Notes under the pieces: model-generated
Told to the model about the DNA's origin: nothing
Database searches by the model: none
What the model saw: the letters and a program-made list of their open reading frames with translations, nothing else
Shown here: piece after piece, positions 25,145 through 34,204 of the stretch
Layout of the letters: the number at the start of each line of letters is the position of its first letter
Position numbering within the stretch: the stretch's first letter is position 1
Source: Micromonospora sp. NBRC 110009
Lineage (GTDB): Bacteria; Actinomycetota; Actinomycetes; Mycobacteriales; Micromonosporaceae
NCBI RefSeq assembly: GCF_030518795.1
Contig: NZ_CP130427.1
Coordinates: 6,572,001-6,636,000 of the forward strand
Length of the DNA: 64,000 nt
Reading direction: 5' to 3'
Made by a program: the position numbers and the translations under genes

Positions 25145-26116
25145 TCACCACTGGGTGATGAGTGGCTTGTCCGGTTCGTGCTGCCGCCAGGCTTCGGTGA
25201 GGCGGGCGAGGCGGGTGGGGGCGGCGATGCCGCGCACGGTTGCGATCTTGCCGTTGGTGACGTCGAACGTTACGGCGCCGACGACCTGGTCGCCGAGCAC
25301 GAAGAGGATGGCCGGGGCGCCGTTGACGGGCGCGTAGTGGATGGCGGGCGTACCGCCGGCAAGTCGCCGTTTCGCGGGTGTGGGTTTGAAGCCGGCCCGT
25401 GCGACGGCGGCGATGCGCTGCGGAGTGTGGTACTGGAGCAGCGTCTCGGTCGGGCCGGCGCCGTTGGAGTCGGCGATCGCGGTCGCGTCGTCGGTGAGCA
25501 GCGCCACCAGCCGTTCGGTGCGGCCCGAGGAGGCAGCGGCGAGGAATTCCTCGACGATCCTGCGGGCGGATGCCGGGTCGACTTCGCCGCCGCCGTGGCG
25601 GCGTGCGGCGGTGATGCGGCGCCGAGCCCGGTGGAGGTGCTGCTGGCTTGCGGACTCGGTGACGTCGAGGATCTCGGCGATCTCGGCGTGGCTGTAGGAG
25701 AACGCTTCGCGCAAGACGTAGACGGCCCGCTCGAGGGGTGACAGGCGTTCCATGAGAGTCAGCACGGCCAGGGAGACCGATTCGCGTTGCTCGAAAGTGT
25801 CGGCCGGGCCGAGCATCGGATCGCCGTCGAGGAGCGGTTCGGGCAGCCAGGCGCCGACGGTGCGTTCGCGGCGGGCTTGTGCCGAGCGGAGCCGGTCGAG
25901 GCACAGGTTGGTGACGACCCTGGTCAGCCATGCTTCCGGCACCTTGATCCGCTGCCGGTCGGCGGCCTGCCAGTGCAGGAACGCATCCTGCACGGCGTCT
26001 TCGGCGTCGGCGGCGGAGCCCAGCAGCCGGTACGCCAGCGAGGCCAGCCGGAACCGGCTGGCCTCGAACCGACTGGTGTCGAAGCGATCAGTGGCGGTGC
26101 TGTCCACGCGGACCAC
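25145..26116 (-). CDS. ECF sigma factor with C-terminal SnoaL-like domain (ECF41 type)
   Basis: A 323-residue extracytoplasmic-function sigma factor. Region 2 is FRLASLAYRLLGSAADAEDAVQDAFLHWQ, and region 4 is LMERLSPLERAVYVLREAFSYSHAEIAEILDVTESASQQHLHRARRRI. It carries an extra NTF2/SnoaL-fold domain of about 120 residues (SARRIVEEFLAAASSGRTERLVALLTDDATAIADSNG...). ECF41 factors are known to use this domain in place of an anti-sigma factor and to sit beside redox genes. Here it follows an NDH-2-like flavoprotein gene by 9 bases in the same direction, which fits co-transcription and possible regulation of that gene. Confidence 0.88.
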   Translation of the reverse strand: MVRVDSTATDRFDTSRFEASRFRLASLAYRLLGSAADAEDAVQDAFLHWQAADRQRIKVPEAWLTRVVTNLCLDRLRSAQARRERTVGAWLPEPLLDGDPMLGPADTFEQRESVSLAVLTLMERLSPLERAVYVLREAFSYSHAEIAEILDVTESASQQHLHRARRRITAARRHGGGEVDPASARRIVEEFLAAASSGRTERLVALLTDDATAIADSNGAGPTETLLQYHTPQRIAAVARAGFKPTPAKRRLAGGTPAIHYAPVNGAPAILFVLGDQVVGAVTFDVTNGKIATVRGIAAPTRLARLTEAWRQHEPDKPLITQW

Positions 26117-26125
26117 CCTAGGCGG

Positions 26126-27370
26126 CTACGCGGCCGCCTTCTCGGCGGACGCGACCGTCTTCTCGGCGGTCGCGACCGTCTTCTCGGCTGTCGCGTCCGG
26201 CGCGGCGGCCAGGCGGTGCTTGCGCTTGGGCAGGCCGAAGGTCGGGTGCGAGTTGGTCCACAGCGACATCTTGAGGATGCCCGCCTTGATCCGCGCGGCC
26301 GTCCGGCCGCCCATGTACTTCGGCTTTGCCTGCCCTTCGTCATCGACCAGCTGCAGGATCCCGTCCCGCCGCCCGAGGCTGATGTGGTTGCCCGGGTACT
26401 CCAGCTTGGTGCTCGCGATCTTGCGGCCGGTCAGGCGTCCCACGATCGCGGCCGTGGCCTGCATGCCGGTGTAGCCGGCCGAAGCGCAGGACATCGGCAG
26501 CGGCCGGCCGTTGTCGCCGATGGCGTAGACGCTGTCGCCAGCCGCGTAGACGTTCGGGTGCGAGACCGACCGCATGGTGCGGTCGACGACGATCTGACCG
26601 TTCCCGGTGACCTCCAGCCCGCTGGCGGCGGCGATGGGGTAGACCGCGAACCCGGCCGTCCACACGGTTGCGTCGGACGCCAGGGCGGTTCCGTCGGCGC
26701 GCAGCACCCGCGTCGCTTCGACGGCTTCGACGCTGGTGTGCTCCAGGACGGTGATGCCCAGCCGGTCGCAGGCCTGGCGCAGGTGGCTGCGGGCTCCGGC
26801 GGAGAGCCGGGCGCCCAGCTCGCCGCGGGCGACCAGCGCCACCGACAGGCCGGGCCGGGATTCGGCGATCTCGGTGGCGGTCTCGATGCCGGTCAACCCG
26901 TCGCCGACGACCAGCACCCTCCCGCCTTCGCCCCGCCTGCCCAGGCTGTCCAGGCGCTCGCGCAGGCGCAGCGCCGAGGGCCGGGCGGCGATGTCGAAGG
27001 CGTGCTCGGCCACGCCGGGGACGCCGCAGTCGGTGCCGCAGCTGCCGAGCGCGTACAAAAGCGTGTCGTAGCCGAGCTCGCCGCCGCCGCCGTCGGCGTC
27101 GGCCACGGCGACGACCTGGCGCTCGGGGTCGACGGCGGTGACGCGGGCCACGCGCAGCCGTATCCCCGTGCCCGCGAAGACGTCGGCGAGCTTCGGAGCC
27201 TCGATGTCCTGGCCGGCCGCGAGCTGGTGCAGCCGCAGCCGCTGGACGAAGTCCGGCACGGCGTTGACCACGGTGATCTCGGTGTCCGCCGGGGACAGCC
27301 GGCGGGCCAGGGTCCCGGCCACGTAGGCCCCGGCATAGCCGGCGCCGAGGACGACGATGCGGTGCTTCAT
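26126..27370 (-). CDS. NDH-2-like NAD(P)/FAD-dependent oxidoreductase
   Basis: A 414-residue pyridine-nucleotide-disulfide-type flavoprotein. The FAD loop is IVVLGAGYAGAYVAGTLARRL at the N-terminus, the NAD(P) loop is VLVVGDGLTGIETATEIAE near residue 155, and the second FAD motif is HPNVYAAGDSVYAIGDNG near residue 270. The protein lacks a redox CxxC, so it is closer to type II NADH dehydrogenases than to thioredoxin reductases. The C-terminus ends in three tandem AEKTVA-type units, an unusual low-complexity tail. ATG 27370 has AGGAG upstream. It is in one operon with the ECF41 sigma gene. Confidence 0.85.
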   Translation of the reverse strand: MKHRIVVLGAGYAGAYVAGTLARRLSPADTEITVVNAVPDFVQRLRLHQLAAGQDIEAPKLADVFAGTGIRLRVARVTAVDPERQVVAVADADGGGGELGYDTLLYALGSCGTDCGVPGVAEHAFDIAARPSALRLRERLDSLGRRGEGGRVLVVGDGLTGIETATEIAESRPGLSVALVARGELGARLSAGARSHLRQACDRLGITVLEHTSVEAVEATRVLRADGTALASDATVWTAGFAVYPIAAASGLEVTGNGQIVVDRTMRSVSHPNVYAAGDSVYAIGDNGRPLPMSCASAGYTGMQATAAIVGRLTGRKIASTKLEYPGNHISLGRRDGILQLVDDEGQAKPKYMGGRTAARIKAGILKMSLWTNSHPTFGLPKRKHRLAAAPDATAEKTVATAEKTVASAEKAAA

Positions 27371-27450
27371 GTGTTGCTCCTGTCGGTTCGCTTGCTTCCG
27401 ATGAGTTGAGCGGAACGGCGCCCCGATTGCTGACAGGAACTGCATATGGC

Positions 27451-27540
27451 ATGGGTCACCGAGCGGCAGGAGCGCCGCCCAACGATGCTCGCGACGCCGA
27501 GGCGGCGCAGATGCAGGCCGAGCTGGACGAGGTGACCTGA
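27451..27540 (+). pseudogene. C-terminal scrap of a DUF2975-like membrane protein
   Basis: The short frame ending in DARDAEAAQMQAELDEVT with a stop that overlaps the next ATG (TGATG) looks like the tail of the small membrane protein normally encoded just before this type of XRE gene. The membrane helices are gone. The region upstream is now the promoter of the opposite-strand oxidoreductase gene. Confidence 0.35.
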
Positions 27541-27761
27541 TGCCGCTCACTGTCGATATCGACGTCACGCTCGCCAAGCGGAAGATGTCCGTGGGCGAAC
27601 TCGCCGAACGCGTCGACATCACACCCGCCAACCTGGCCGTGCTGAAGAATGGCCGCGCCAAGGCCGTCCGCTTCACCACCCTCGCCGCACTCTGCGAAGC
27701 CCTCGACTACCAGCCCGGCGACCTGCTGCGCTGGGAGACCGCGGACTCCGCGGGCGCGTGA
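27540..27761 (+). CDS. Small XRE-family (Cro/C1-type) regulator
   Basis: A 73-residue protein that is almost entirely a helix-turn-helix: VDIDVTLAKRKMSVGELAERVDITPANLAVLKNGRAKAVRFTTLAALCEALDYQPGDLLRWE. This subgroup (YozG-like) normally follows a DUF2975 membrane protein gene and probably forms a regulatory pair with it. Here only a 30-codon remnant of that partner precedes it, so the regulator may be orphaned. Confidence 0.85.
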   Translation: MPLTVDIDVTLAKRKMSVGELAERVDITPANLAVLKNGRAKAVRFTTLAALCEALDYQPGDLLRWETADSAGA

Positions 27762-28348
27762 CGGCCACGGGCCACCGAGACCTGCGACGCGGGCGCCGGG
27801 CGCTGCGGTGAGCCGATTCTGCACACAAGATCAGACGCACTGCTTTCGGCACGTCCGGATGCGGACACCCGCGAGCCGGTTACCGATACCTCCAGTGACG
27901 AGCGCTTCGCGGCAGATCCGGATGTGTCATCAAGGCTTGCACTGCACGGGGAGAGCTGTGCTGCTCGGGGCTCGTCCGAGATCTATTGTGCCTGCATGTC
28001 GATCAACGACCAAGACTTGGCCATCGCGGCGGCGCAGGCAGGAGCCGCCGTCGTGCGTTCCTACTACGGGGCATCGCTGACACGCTTCGAAAAGTCCGCA
28101 GGTGACTTCGCCACTACGGCCGACCTCGAAGCGGAAAGGGCCATCCTCGACGTCTTGCACGCCGCACGGCCGGACGACGTCTTGGTGGGTGAGGAGAGCG
28201 GACGCACGGGAACCGACGGCAACGGCCGCGTGTGGCTGGTTGACCCGTTGTGCGGGACGCTGAACTATGCCGTACACAACATGCTCGTCTCGGTCAACGT
28301 AGCGTTGCGGGCCGGAAGGGGCTTGACCCCTGATCCTGGACACGGGGG

Positions 28349-29248
28349 TTATGCGGCCGGGGCCAGCGTAGCTGGCGCTGGGCGGGTGTTCTTCTCGTAG
28401 GTGATCGGTGATTGCTGTCCGAGCCGGGAGTGGCGTCGAATGGTGTTGTAGCGGTGCAGCCAGCGGAATGCGGCGAGTCGGGCTTCGCGTTTGTCGGTGA
28501 AGGCGCGGCGGCCCTGGAGGGTCTCGCGTTTGAAGGTGGCGTTGAACGACTCCGCGGCCGCGTTGTCGGCGGAGCTACCGACCGCGCTCATTGACTGCCG
28601 GACCCCTGCCGTGGTGCAGGCGGCGGCGAAGGCCCGGGAGGTGTATTGAGCTCCGTGGTCGGTGTGCATGATCGCCCCGTCGAGGCTGCCCCGGGTGCGC
28701 TGCGCCGCGTGGAGGGCGTCGATGACCAGGTCGGTGCGCATGTGGTCGGCGATCGCCCAGCCCGCGAGGCGCCGGGAGTGCAGGTCGAGGACGGTGGCCA
28801 GGTAGAGGAATCCGCGGTCACCGACCGGCAGGTAGGTGATGTCGCCGACGTAGCGTTGGTTCGGCGCGGGGGCGGTGAAGTGCCGGCCGATCAGATCCGG
28901 GGCCTTCGCCGCGGCCGGGTCCGGCACCGTCGTACGAGTTCGCCTGCGCAACCGCAGACCCTGCACGCCGAAGCGGCGCATCACCCGCGCGACCCGCTTA
29001 CGGTTGACCAACTGCCCGGCATCGCGCAGCTCGGCGGTGATCCGTGGTGCTCCGTACGTGCCGTCGTGCTCGGCGTGCACCGCCCGGATCCGGCTGGCCA
29101 GCGCGACGTCCGCGGCCTGCCGGGCGGCCCGCGCTTCGGCGGCCGATCGCCAGTAGTAGAAGCTCGAGCGGGACACCCCGAGGATCTGACACAACCGCTT
29201 CACGCCATAGCGCTGCTGATGGTCGGCGACGAACTGGAAGCGGTTCAC
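28349..29248 (-). CDS. IS3-family transposase OrfB
   Basis: A 299-residue DDE integrase-core protein. An N-terminal HTH_21 part (YGVKRLCQILGVSRSSFYYWR...YGAPRITAELRDAG) precedes the rve domain, with catalytic Asp in RYVGDITYLPVGD, Asp in MHTDHGAQYTS and Glu in NAAAESFNATFKRETL. The C-terminus has the typical HRYNTIRRHSRLGQQSPITYE. Its GTG start overlaps the orfA stop (GTGA), giving coupled or frameshifted expression. All catalytic residues are present. Confidence 0.93.
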   Translation of the reverse strand: MNRFQFVADHQQRYGVKRLCQILGVSRSSFYYWRSAAEARAARQAADVALASRIRAVHAEHDGTYGAPRITAELRDAGQLVNRKRVARVMRRFGVQGLRLRRRTRTTVPDPAAAKAPDLIGRHFTAPAPNQRYVGDITYLPVGDRGFLYLATVLDLHSRRLAGWAIADHMRTDLVIDALHAAQRTRGSLDGAIMHTDHGAQYTSRAFAAACTTAGVRQSMSAVGSSADNAAAESFNATFKRETLQGRRAFTDKREARLAAFRWLHRYNTIRRHSRLGQQSPITYEKNTRPAPATLAPAA

Positions 29249-29547
29249 CAGCGCGTCTCCCCGGCGAAATACCGGGCCGCCTTCCGCAGAATGTCCCGTT
29301 CCTCCTCCAACTCCCGCACCCGCCGCCGCAACGCCGCGTTCTCATCCTCCACCGACCCGGACGCCGGCGGCGCCGCCGGCCCGGCCGCTGCGCCCCGACG
29401 CTGATCATCAGCGCGGACCCAACTGCGCAACGTCTCCCGATTGACGCCCAGATCGTCAGCGATCTGCGCGATCGTCGCCCCCGGCCGAGACCGGTACAAC
29501 GCGACCGCGTCGGCCTTGAACTCGGCGGGGTAGTGCTTGTTCACCAT
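29245..29547 (-). CDS. IS3-family transposase OrfA
   Basis: A 100-residue DNA-binding protein: a helix-turn-helix (YPAEFKADAVALYRSRPGATIAQIADDLGVNRETLRSWVRADD) followed by a leucine-zipper-like coiled coil (ENAALRRRVRELEEERDILRKAARYFAGE). OrfA of IS3 elements binds the inverted repeats and regulates or completes the transposase. It is in the same operon as orfB. Confidence 0.93.
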   Translation of the reverse strand: MVNKHYPAEFKADAVALYRSRPGATIAQIADDLGVNRETLRSWVRADDQRRGAAAGPAAPPASGSVEDENAALRRRVRELEEERDILRKAARYFAGETRW

Positions 29548-30091
29548 CTGTCAGGGACTCCTGATCTCCCCGGACCATCACGATCCAAGGCTCAAGTGTC
29601 CAGGACCAGGGGGCAACTCCCGAACGCAGGTCGCCGTGGCAGCCACGGCCGACCCATTTGCTGATGAGGTGTTCTGGACTGACGGCGTTCGTACGGCCAT
29701 GCGTCGCGACGGCGTGGACGAGCAACTTGCCCCATCGGCCTCGTCGCGGCTGGTGGACGTCAATCTCGACCCGCCGTTTCCCAACAAGCACGTTTTCCGT
29801 GCGGCCCGGTTGCTCGCTGACGACGGATTCATCGAGCAGTTCCGGCCACGCGTGGTCTCCACCACCTTGGCGGTGGCGTGGGTCGCCGCCGGTCGGCGCG
29901 CCGCATACGTAACTGATGGCCACCTGCGCGACAGCGTGCACTTCGCCGCAGGCATTGCCCTCTGCCAGGCGGCCGGCTGTGTGGTGACCGGGATTGACGG
30001 CCAGCCGCTTCACGCCGGTACGGGAGGTCTTGTCGTAGCCGCCGACGAGGAAACGCACGCCACCCTGCTGGCCCTCATCGGAAACCAGTGA

Positions 30092-30502
30092 ACCCGAAGT
30101 AAATGATGATCGGGTGTCCGCTTCTCGGCACGACCGGACGGCACCTACCTCAAGCAATCGTGACGCTCCGCAGCGCACGGTCCGCGGCATGAGTGTGCGC
30201 CTGGTCAAGCCGTCCTTGCGGTCGGCGCCGCGCATGTACTACGTCGACCGCTGCGCCACCGAGTGCTGCTGGCCACACAGGGCCTGTCGGCGCTCGCCCC
30301 GGCCGACGCTGGCCCGATCGACGCTTTAGTCATGTACGCCGGCCGCACGTCTACCGCAGCCCTGGACGGCGTTGCCGTCATGCCGCTGACCCGGCCAGGT
30401 CATAGCCGGCACCCCGGCTGCTCAGGCGGGGACGGGCTCCAGTCATCCATGGCACAACGCCCACCCTGGCGGAGGGTAGGTGCCGCGTGGGACGCTCGCC
30501 TC
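30092..30502. other. Intergenic stretch, no gene recognised
   Basis: Between the interrupted phosphatase gene and the mycothiol-dependent isomerase-like gene there is no frame with family resemblance. CCGCTTCTCGGCACGACCGG near 30118 resembles the dispersed CTCATCTCGGCA motif. Possible decayed coding sequence lies at about 30190-30400. Confidence 0.4.
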
Positions 30503-31252
30503 ATGCGCATCGCCGAGCACATTGCCGCGCTGGATGAGGAAGGTGTCCGACTGGCAGAGGCGGCGGGCCGGGCGGGTCTGGACGCACACGTGCCCACCTG
30601 CCCTGGCTGGCAGGTCCGTGATCTGCTGCGCCATGTCAGCGGTGTACATCGATGGGCCATGGCCCACGTGATCAGGAGACGCCGTCACCCTTACTCCAAC
30701 CGGGAAGAGGCGGACTTCTTCGCCGCAGTCGATGACGACGAGCTGCTGGACTGGTTTCGGGAGGGCCACCGCGCACTCGTGGACACGCTGGCAACGGCTG
30801 ATGAGAGCGTTGAGTGCTGGACGTTTCTGCCCGCGCCCTCGCCGTTGGCGTTCTGGGCACGCCGCCAGGCTCACGAGACCGCGATACACCGCGCCGATGC
30901 CGAGTCGGCTATCTCCATGGTCCCGTACTGGAACCCATCCTTCGCCGCTGATGGTATCGATGAACTACTCAACGGCTTCTTCGGCCGGCCCGGTGGGCGT
31001 CTGGTGGCCGATCCACCCCTCAGCATGGCCCTGGTGCCTACTGATATCGACGCGGGATGGACCTTCTACATCGAGCCGGCCGGGCGCCGCCTGGTCGCCG
31101 GTGAGCTGCTAGCCCAGCTGACCATCGTGGGACCCGCATCCGAGCTCTACCTCTTGCTGTGGAACCGCAGTGGGACTGAAGGCCTTGAACTACGCGGGGA
31201 CGGGGCCGTCTTGGACCTCTGGCGGACACGGGCCACGATCACCTGGAACTGA
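30503..31252 (+). CDS. Maleylpyruvate isomerase-family mycothiol-dependent enzyme
   Basis: A 249-residue protein with the DinB-like MDMPI N-terminal domain: EEGVRLAEAAGRAGLDAHVPTCPGWQVRDLLRHVSGVHRWAMAHV (metal-site His in LLRHVSGVH) and FWARRQAHETAIHRADAE with its two His residues. An SCP2-like C-terminal domain ends in LYLLLWNRSGTEGLELRGD. Such enzymes use mycothiol as cofactor for isomerisation or thiol transfer. The ATG at 30503 is chosen because homology starts there. It is monocistronic and its substrate is unknown. Confidence 0.85.
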   Translation: MRIAEHIAALDEEGVRLAEAAGRAGLDAHVPTCPGWQVRDLLRHVSGVHRWAMAHVIRRRRHPYSNREEADFFAAVDDDELLDWFREGHRALVDTLATADESVECWTFLPAPSPLAFWARRQAHETAIHRADAESAISMVPYWNPSFAADGIDELLNGFFGRPGGRLVADPPLSMALVPTDIDAGWTFYIEPAGRRLVAGELLAQLTIVGPASELYLLLWNRSGTEGLELRGDGAVLDLWRTRATITWN

Positions 31253-31399
31253 CGCGGTCATCCCAGGATCCAGGTGCCGCCCACCGTGGCTCCCGTCCGG
31301 TCATCGGCAGGTGCGGACGCCCCGTCGAGCGGCCAACGCACGGTCAGCGGCAGATGCGTGCGTTCGTCGTCCGGGAAGTCGCGCGGCGCGGGCGTCAGC

Positions 31400-31870
31400 T
31401 CAGGGAAGGTGGGGATCCGGGTGCTCGGCCACGAAACGCTCGCCCGTTTCGTCGTCGACCAGCGAGTTGTCGACCAGCCATTCAACCGCCCGCCGCCTTG
31501 CGCGCACGTCGCGGAACGCGTGCCACGCCGGCAGCAGGTGCGGATACTCCTCGTGCAACTCGTTCTTGAACCGGCGGAAGGCACCCTTGCCCTGGATAGC
31601 CCGCGCCAATCTGCGCCCGGCCGCCGCGTCACTGATCCCCTCGGCGAAGTCGACCATGTCCTGATACCAGACGTAAGACGGCAGCGGGTCGATGCCGACC
31701 AGGTCAAGGGCCTCAAGGTCGACGGGCGTTTGTCCGTCGATGCCGCCGTCCGTCGTCCAGACCATGATCTCGCCGGTCTGCGGGTCGATCAGCCATCGGT
31801 GCTCGTAGTCGGTCTGGTCCTCGAGCGCGGTGGCGATCTCCTCCAGCTCTAGCCTGCTCAGGTCAAGCAT
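31400..31870 (-). CDS. UPF0158-family protein
   Basis: A 156-residue acidic protein: LELEEIATALEDQTDYEHRWLIDPQTGEIMVWTTDGG, LPSYVWYQDMVDFAEGISDAAAGRRLARAIQGKGAFRRFKNELHEEYPHLLPAWHAFRDVRARRRAVEWL. This is the UPF0158 pattern; function is unknown in the family. It is complete and stands alone, with about 150 bases on its downstream side before the convergent isomerase gene. Confidence 0.8.
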   Translation of the reverse strand: MLDLSRLELEEIATALEDQTDYEHRWLIDPQTGEIMVWTTDGGIDGQTPVDLEALDLVGIDPLPSYVWYQDMVDFAEGISDAAAGRRLARAIQGKGAFRRFKNELHEEYPHLLPAWHAFRDVRARRRAVEWLVDNSLVDDETGERFVAEHPDPHLP

Positions 31871-31954
31871 CCGTCCACCATAAACCCGCTTCCATCCGCG
31901 CTTCGACCAGCGAGAGCGCGACCAGCGGCAGAAGCGGACGTTCGTTCAGCGACC

Positions 31955-32347
31955 TCAACGGCACGCCGTGAGGGGCACGAGGACCAGGACGGCAACGCCA
32001 AGTGCGGTGGCGCCGACAGCCCACCACCAGAAGAATCCCGAAAAGACCGAGGCGATCAGGAGCCCCATGCCGAGGCCGGCCAGCAGGCCGAGTCCGAACA
32101 AGGCCCGTGGGGGCAGGGCGAGGGACGGCAGGCGCCGTACCACGAGCACTTCCAGCCAGGTGCCGCCCAACGCCAGCAGTGCCGCGCCGACCCCGTCTAC
32201 GGCGGATAGTCCGTGACCTTCGCTGATTGGCACGAGGACTCGGCCCTCGTCACCGGCGGGGACGAAGAGGATGAGCACGCCGACGACGATGAGCAGAGCG
32301 GTGACTGCTACCTGGGTTCGTGGCGCACCCCCGACATCGTGAGACAT
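31955..32347 (-). CDS. Hypothetical membrane protein
   Basis: A 130-residue protein with four predicted membrane helices: VAVTALLIVVGVLILFVPAG, VDGVGAALLALGGTWLEVLVV, ALFGLGLLAGLGMGLLIASV and FFWWWAVGATALGVAVLVLVPL. No domain is recognised. ATG 32347 is chosen at MSHDVGGAP; a second in-frame ATG 18 bases upstream is possible. The short hydrophilic loop between helices 1 and 2 (GDEGRVLVPISEGHGLS) is the only likely exposed part. Confidence 0.6.
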   Translation of the reverse strand: MSHDVGGAPRTQVAVTALLIVVGVLILFVPAGDEGRVLVPISEGHGLSAVDGVGAALLALGGTWLEVLVVRRLPSLALPPRALFGLGLLAGLGMGLLIASVFSGFFWWWAVGATALGVAVLVLVPLTACR

Positions 32348-32565
32348 CGCTCCAGTCTCGGTCATCCGCCATGGTCTCGGCAGGAGCCGAATCGCCGAAC
32401 ATCGAGAAGGCCTGCGGTAATCGCCCCGTCGTGAGCCCGCCTTCCTCGCCCGACCCGGCGCGATCCCTGGCACCGACCAGCGGCAGATGCGTACACGTGA
32501 CCTTGGTCGACGCCGGGCCGGGGTGTCCACCAAACAGGGCGAACCCGAGCTGGCGCGAGAGGCGG

Positions 32566-33273
32566 TCACCTCTCGCGGCGATCCGCCCGCCCTCCTGGGC
32601 CGGAGGTGCCGTACTTTTCTGCGGAGGCCGGGACACGCACGCCCGCGACAAGATGGCGTACGACCTCGGGATCACCGATGATCACGCCGCCGTCGGCTAC
32701 GAGCCCGGCCAGGTCGTCGCTGCCGAAGGCGGCGAGGAGGGCATCCGTCGTGGTGATCAGGACGGCGTGCGGCTCGTCGGGCGGCTCGTGGGCGACCTCG
32801 GCGCCGGCCGACGTGAGGCGGACGCCGAACACTCCGGCGGGACCGTGGTCGCGTAGTTCGATCCGGAGCTTCGCCTCGGGCCGCTCCGTCGGCACGAAGT
32901 AGGTGCGGATGGTCAGCATGGCGCTGTCCGCGCTTACGAAGAGCTGTTCCGCGGTCGGCGGGGCGGCCAGCGCCCAGGTGCCAAGCGCGACGACGATCGG
33001 CTCGAGGCCGCGGCCCCACGCGGTCAGTTCGTAGACCCGCACATTGCCTGGCGGAGGCAGCTGCCGGCGGCGTACGACGCCCGCGTCGGCCAGCTCGCGC
33101 AGCCGGTCGGACAGCGCGTTCGGGCTGGCGGTCGGGAGCGCCTGCTGAAAATCGGTGAACCGTTTCGGCCCGAGCAGCAGCTCGCGCACCACGAGCAGCG
33201 CCCACCGCTCTCCCACGATGTCGAGGCCGCGCGCGACACCGCATGCCTGCCGATAACCCCGCTGAGTCGGCAC
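32566..33273 (-). CDS. HxlR-family winged-helix regulator with SCP2-like C-terminus
   Basis: A 235-residue regulator. Its N-terminal HxlR domain reads RGLDIVGERWALLVVRELLLGPKRFTDFQQALPTASPNALSDRLRELADAGVVRRRQLPPPGNVRVYELTAWGRGL. A C-terminal domain of about 110 residues (TIRTYFVPTERPEAKLRIELRDHGPAGVFGVRL..., DALLAAFGSDDLAGLVADGGVIIGD) resembles a sterol-carrier-like ligand pocket. HxlR proteins often respond to reactive carbonyls. It is divergent from the DUF899 gene across 129 bases and probably regulates it. Confidence 0.85.
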   Translation of the reverse strand: MPTQRGYRQACGVARGLDIVGERWALLVVRELLLGPKRFTDFQQALPTASPNALSDRLRELADAGVVRRRQLPPPGNVRVYELTAWGRGLEPIVVALGTWALAAPPTAEQLFVSADSAMLTIRTYFVPTERPEAKLRIELRDHGPAGVFGVRLTSAGAEVAHEPPDEPHAVLITTTDALLAAFGSDDLAGLVADGGVIIGDPEVVRHLVAGVRVPASAEKYGTSGPGGRADRRER

Positions 33274-33402
33274 CGAAAACCTCCCTACGCCTGTCCGGAC
33301 CCGCGCCGCCCGTTCGTCACACTGGTGAGTTCAAGAATCTCACACTTGCTCAATCCTAGCAGCTACTATTACGCTCATAGCGACCACCTTGGGGAGGAAG
33401 CC

Positions 33403-34161
33403 ATGACCACGCCACCGGCGCCCACACTCACCGACCGCGAGACCTGGCAGAAGCAGCTCGACGAGCTCCGGCTCCGCGAGAAGGCACACACCCGTGAGGG
33501 CGACGCCATCGCCGCGGCCCGCCGGCGGCTGCCGATGGTCGAGGTCGACCCGACCACCCGTCTGGTCGGCGCCGACGGCCCGGTGCCCCTGCTCGACGCC
33601 TTCGAGGGCAGGACCCAGCTGTTCGCGTCGTACCACATGTGGCACACGGGCAGGCCGGCCGCCGACCAGTGCGAGGGCTGCACGTTCTTCACCGGCCAGG
33701 TGCTCGAGCTGTCCTACCTGCACTCGCGCGACGTCACGTTTGCGGTCTTCTGCCAGGGGCCGTTCGAGGAGAGCTCGCGCTACCGCGACTTCATGGGCTG
33801 GCAGGCCCCCTGGTATTCGGTGCCCGCGGAGTCGCTCGACTCCCTCGTCGCCGGGCGGGCGTTCGGGATGAAGGCGTGCTACCTGCGCCAGGGCGACCGG
33901 GTGTTCGAGACCTACTGGACCACCGGGCGGGGCGTCGAGGCGATGGCGCCGTCATACGGCCTGCTCGACATGACCGTCCACGGCCGCCAGGAGGACTGGG
34001 AGGACTCGCCGGAAGGCTGGCCGCAGCGCTTCCGGACCGACGGCGACCAGTTCCGGCTCGACGGCCGGCCCACCTCACAGTGGTCGCGCCTCGCCGCCGG
34101 CCGTGACGACAACCTGGGCGCCACCGGTCCCGCCGGCAGCGCGCACCATTGCTGCCACTGA
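33403..34161 (+). CDS. DUF899-family thioredoxin-like protein
   Basis: A 252-residue protein with the DUF899 layout: LTDRETWQKQLDELRLREKAHTREGDAIAAARRRLPMVEV at the N-terminus, LFASYHMWHTG and DQCEGCTFFTG (a CxxC pair near residue 91), and RYRDFMGWQAPWYSV. The family has a thioredoxin-like fold with unknown substrate. The tail ends HHCCH, a possible metal site. The ATG at 33403 follows GGGGAGGAAG. The divergent HxlR gene is the probable regulator. Confidence 0.83.
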   Translation: MTTPPAPTLTDRETWQKQLDELRLREKAHTREGDAIAAARRRLPMVEVDPTTRLVGADGPVPLLDAFEGRTQLFASYHMWHTGRPAADQCEGCTFFTGQVLELSYLHSRDVTFAVFCQGPFEESSRYRDFMGWQAPWYSVPAESLDSLVAGRAFGMKACYLRQGDRVFETYWTTGRGVEAMAPSYGLLDMTVHGRQEDWEDSPEGWPQRFRTDGDQFRLDGRPTSQWSRLAAGRDDNLGATGPAGSAHHCCH

Positions 34162-34204
34162 AGTTTGGCGCCTGCCGGATGCTCCGCCACCGTTCGTGGG
34201 GCCG

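Larger units (their letters stand above)
28324..29615 (-). mobile_element. Complete IS3-family insertion sequence
   Basis: The element is 1,292 bp. Its ends are TGACCCCTGATCCTGGACA at 28324-28342 and the inverted TGTCCAGGACCAGGGGGCA at 29597-29615, matching in 17 of 19 positions with TG...CA termini. It holds an orfA/orfB pair on the minus strand. No clear target duplication is seen (flanks GGGGCT and ACTCCC). It sits inside an inositol monophosphatase-family gene. Confidence 0.88.
27996..30091 (+). pseudogene. Inositol monophosphatase-family gene split by an IS3 element
   Basis: The 5' part (27996-28323) reads MSINDQDLAIAAAQAGAAVVRSYYGASLTRF..., with metal-site motifs GEESGRTG and VWLVDPLCGTLNYAVHN. 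The 3' part (29616-30091) continues with RTQVAVAATADPFADEVFWTDG and ends HFAAGIALCQAAGCVVTGIDGQPLHAGTGGLVVAADEETHATLLALI. Joining the two exactly at the IS borders keeps one reading frame of about 267 codons, the usual size. The enzyme class dephosphorylates sugar or inositol phosphates in a Mg-dependent way. The insertion, after about 109 codons, inactivates it. Confidence 0.88.

Noticed and set aside
27421..27450. ECF41-type promoter upstream of the NDH-2-like gene
   Set aside because: CCTGTCAGC on the minus strand resembles a -35 element, but no matching CGTC -10 at the right distance could be found.
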